Origin: Pseudaminobacter soli (ex Li et al. 2025)
GTDB lineage: Bacteria; Pseudomonadota; Alphaproteobacteria; Rhizobiales; Rhizobiaceae
NCBI RefSeq assembly: GCF_003012705.1
Contig: NZ_PXYL01000005.1
Coordinates: 291,010-355,009, forward strand
Length of the DNA stretch: 64,000 nucleotides
Reading direction: 5' to 3'
The position numbers and the translations under genes are program-made. Shown piece after piece: positions 62,132 through 64,000 of this stretch. How positions within the stretch are numbered: position 1 is the first letter of the stretch; each line of letters opens with the position of its first letter. The notes under the pieces were generated by a model that made no database searches, was not told the origin of the DNA, and worked only from the letters and a program-made list of their open reading frames with translations.

Positions 62132-63867
62132 TGCATCTCATCGCCGAGAACATGGCGCCGATCATGTTCTGCTCGCTCATCGTCTTTCTGCTGCTGGGCT
62201 ATCCCGTCGCATTCTCGCTGGCCGCCAACGGCCTGTTTTTCTTCTTCATCGGCGTGGAGCTCGCCCCCTTTTCGGGCAACAGCATCAACCTGTCCTGGCC
62301 CCTGCTCTACGCCATGCCCGAGCGGCTTTGGGGCGTGTTGTCCAACGAAACATTGCTGGCCATCCCGTTCTTCACCTTCATGGGCATCGTGCTGGAGCGG
62401 TCCGGCATGGCGGAGGACCTGCTCGACACGATCGGCCAGTTGTTCGGCCCGATCCGCGGCGGCCTGGCCTATGCAGTGATCTTCGTCGGCGCGCTTCTGG
62501 CCGCAACGACCGGCGTGGTGGCCGCGTCCGTCATCGCCATGGGGCTGATCTCGCTGCCGATCATGCTGCGCTATGGCTATGACCGCCGGCTTGCCTCCGG
62601 CGTCATCGCGGCATCCGGCACACTGGCGCAGATCATCCCGCCCTCGCTGGTCCTGATCGTGCTGGCCGACCAGCTCGGCCGCTCGGTGGGCGACATGTAC
62701 AAGGGCGCGATGATACCGGGCCTGGTGCTGACCGGCATCTACATCTGCTACATCGCAGTCATGTCGATCATCCGGCCCAGGTCGATGCCGGCGCTTCCGC
62801 CTGAAGCCCGCACGCTCGGCCACGGCGTCACATCGCTTGCCGTCGCGCTGGTCGTGGCCGTCGCGGTAGCCTACACGGCCCATGTCCTGCTGACACCCAG
62901 CGTCGGCGTGGACGCGGATATCTGGGGCGCCGTGGTCGGCATCGTCATCATCTACGCGGCTGCGATCATCGATCGGGCGATGAACCTCAACATGATGTCG
63001 CGGCTCGCCCAGCAGGTCATCATCGTGCTGATCCCGCCGCTGGCGCTGATCTTCCTGGTGCTGGGCACCATCTTCCTCGGCATCGCGACGCCGACGGAGG
63101 GTGGCGCGATGGGTGCCGTCGGCGCGCTCATCATGGCTGCGGGCAAGAAACGCCTCACGCTCGACATCACTCGCCAGGCGCTTGCCTCGACCACCCGGCT
63201 GTCGTCCTTCGTCATCTTCATCCTGATCGGCGCGCGTGTCTTCTCGCTCACCTTCTACGGCGTCAACGGCCATCTCTGGGTCGAGCACCTGCTGACGTCG
63301 CTGCCGGGCGGCGAGGTCGGCTTCCTCGTCGCCGTCAACATTCTGGTCTTCTTCCTCGCCTTCTTCCTGGATTTCTTCGAGCTGGCCTTCATCATCGTGC
63401 CGCTGCTCGCACCGACGGCCGACAAGCTTGGCATCGACCTGATCTGGTTCGGCGTGCTGCTCGGCGTCAACATGCAGACGAGCTTCATGCATCCGCCCTT
63501 CGGCTTCGCGCTCTTCTACCTGCGCTCGGTGGCGGCGCGCGTGCCCTATCTCGACAAGATCACCGGCAGACGCATGGAGCCGGTCACCACGGGCCAGATA
63601 TATTGGGGCGCGGTTCCCTTCGTGGGCATTCAGGTTCTTATGGTCGCCCTGGTCATCAGCTTCCCGCAGATGGTCATGCACTACAAGGGGCCGACGATTA
63701 ACCCGGACGACGTCAAGATCGAGATGCCGGCCTTGCCCGGCCTTGGCGGAGGCGGCCTCGGCTTGCCGCTCGGCGCGCCCGGAGAGGGCACTGCACCCGG
63801 GTTGGCGCCGCTCATCGACCCGCCCGCACCGAGCAGCGACCTCTCAAAGCCGCCAAGCTTCAACTAA
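62128..63867 (+). CDS. TRAP transporter large membrane subunit (DctM family) with long inner loop and C-terminal tail
   Basis: 579 residues, about 140 more than usual. Family motifs: 'IPFFTFMGIVLERSGMAEDL' in part, 'GVVAASVIAMGLISLPIMLR' in part, 'IAASGTLAQIIPPSLVLIVL' in part, and 'NMQTSFMHPPFGFALFYLRS' in part near the end, which resembles transporters for C4-dicarboxylate or mannitol/chloroaromatic-type substrates. A middle region of about 80 residues (near residues 225-300) is larger than normal, and the C-terminus ends with a Pro/Gly-rich tail ('LPGLGGGGLGLPLGAPGEG'). It pairs with the small subunit; the binding-protein gene is not in the window and may lie to the right. Confidence 0.92.
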   Translation: MMHLIAENMAPIMFCSLIVFLLLGYPVAFSLAANGLFFFFIGVELAPFSGNSINLSWPLLYAMPERLWGVLSNETLLAIPFFTFMGIVLERSGMAEDLLDTIGQLFGPIRGGLAYAVIFVGALLAATTGVVAASVIAMGLISLPIMLRYGYDRRLASGVIAASGTLAQIIPPSLVLIVLADQLGRSVGDMYKGAMIPGLVLTGIYICYIAVMSIIRPRSMPALPPEARTLGHGVTSLAVALVVAVAVAYTAHVLLTPSVGVDADIWGAVVGIVIIYAAAIIDRAMNLNMMSRLAQQVIIVLIPPLALIFLVLGTIFLGIATPTEGGAMGAVGALIMAAGKKRLTLDITRQALASTTRLSSFVIFILIGARVFSLTFYGVNGHLWVEHLLTSLPGGEVGFLVAVNILVFFLAFFLDFFELAFIIVPLLAPTADKLGIDLIWFGVLLGVNMQTSFMHPPFGFALFYLRSVAARVPYLDKITGRRMEPVTTGQIYWGAVPFVGIQVLMVALVISFPQMVMHYKGPTINPDDVKIEMPALPGLGGGGLGLPLGAPGEGTAPGLAPLIDPPAPSSDLSKPPSFN

Positions 63868-63981
63868 CCTCATAAAAAAGATCGGATGATTGGGGCTCCC
63901 GTGGCGCTCCCGCTGCGGGGGTGACAGGATTTCAATCTGCGGGCAGGCTCCTCAAGCTTAACTGGTCAAGGAGCCATGCCC

Positions 63982-64000
63982 ATGGATCTGTTCGTCGGTC
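63982..64000 (+). CDS. Possible start of the next gene, cut off at the window edge
   Basis: AAGGAG at 63968-63973 is followed by ATG at 63976 and again at 63982 (8 bases on), opening 'MDLFVG'. Only six codons are visible, so nothing can be said about product. A TRAP binding-protein gene would be expected here by context, but this start has no signal-peptide look yet. Confidence 0.3.

Noticed and set aside
61891..63681. 596-codon open frame on the minus strand
   Set aside because: Antisense of the TRAP genes; His/Asp/Arg-rich composition typical of shadows of membrane proteins.

Overview
The window looks like the chromosome (or a large replicon) of a GC-rich alphaproteobacterium in the Hyphomicrobiales/Phyllobacteriaceae range (Mesorhizobium, Aminobacter and relatives). 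Reasons: strong GC bias at third codon positions; two palindromic intergenic repeats of the kind scattered through Mesorhizobium-like genomes (4995-5098 and 39664-39712); a split transhydrogenase operon preceded by a short aa3-oxidase subunit IV gene; DUF992, DUF3096 and the 'TFPASDP' small protein; and a heavy load of ABC and TRAP uptake systems. I see no tRNA, rRNA, CRISPR, phage or insertion sequence. Almost all of the window is catabolism and transport.

Layout. 1-4062 (minus): a truncated oligopeptide-type ABC permease, a FAD amine/amino-acid oxidase, an S9 prolyl-oligopeptidase-like enzyme and a possible 38-codon upstream ORF, divergent from a TetR regulator (4300-4992, plus). 5096-10047 (minus): a complete heterotetrameric sarcosine-oxidase operon, soxB-soxD-soxA-soxG (copy 1). 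10701-14650 (minus): a polyamine/opine-type ABC importer. 14868-22850 (minus): N-formylglutamate-amidohydrolase-like enzyme, TRAP transporter (Q, M, P), glutamine-synthetase-like ligase, aldehyde dehydrogenase and Fe-alcohol dehydrogenase, divergent from an RpiR-type regulator; this reads as one catabolic operon for an unidentified amine or amino alcohol processed through gamma-glutamylation. 24037-28334: a two-gene RND efflux system with its own terminator. 28368-33221: an acyl-CoA type catabolic island (quinone-reductase-like MDR, acyl-CoA dehydrogenase, SDR, MaoC hydratase, ACAD10/LvaA-like kinase). 33384-35270: an MHS-family MFS carrier with a large periplasmic insertion. 35709-40974: a second soxBDAG operon (copy 2). 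41374-43283: ribosomal protein S21, a TPR lipoprotein and a DUF992 protein. 43448-45522: a cysteine-rich SufR-like regulator coupled to an MFS exporter. 45544-47224: amino-acid ABC permease and binding protein. 47399-50813: pntAa-pntAb-pntB with the Cox IV-like gene. 51133-55439: small envelope proteins, a FeeM-like N-acyltransferase and a GGDEF-EAL protein. 55570-60366: fused indolepyruvate oxidoreductase, a lipoprotein and a CGNR zinc-finger regulator. 60461-63867: an orphan LivH-type permease followed by a second TRAP transporter.

How it fits together. The first 23 kb and the 35.7-41 kb segment point to a cell specialised in importing and demethylating/oxidising N-methylated or hydroxylated amines and small peptides: importers deliver substrates, ligase and dehydrogenases convert them, and sarcosine-oxidase-type complexes remove methyl groups to the folate pool. 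The most interesting regulatory clue is a shared TAGACAT/ATGTCTA-type palindrome in front of both the tetR/peptidase divergent promoter and sox operon 1. Functions beyond family level are inference; no similarity search could be run.
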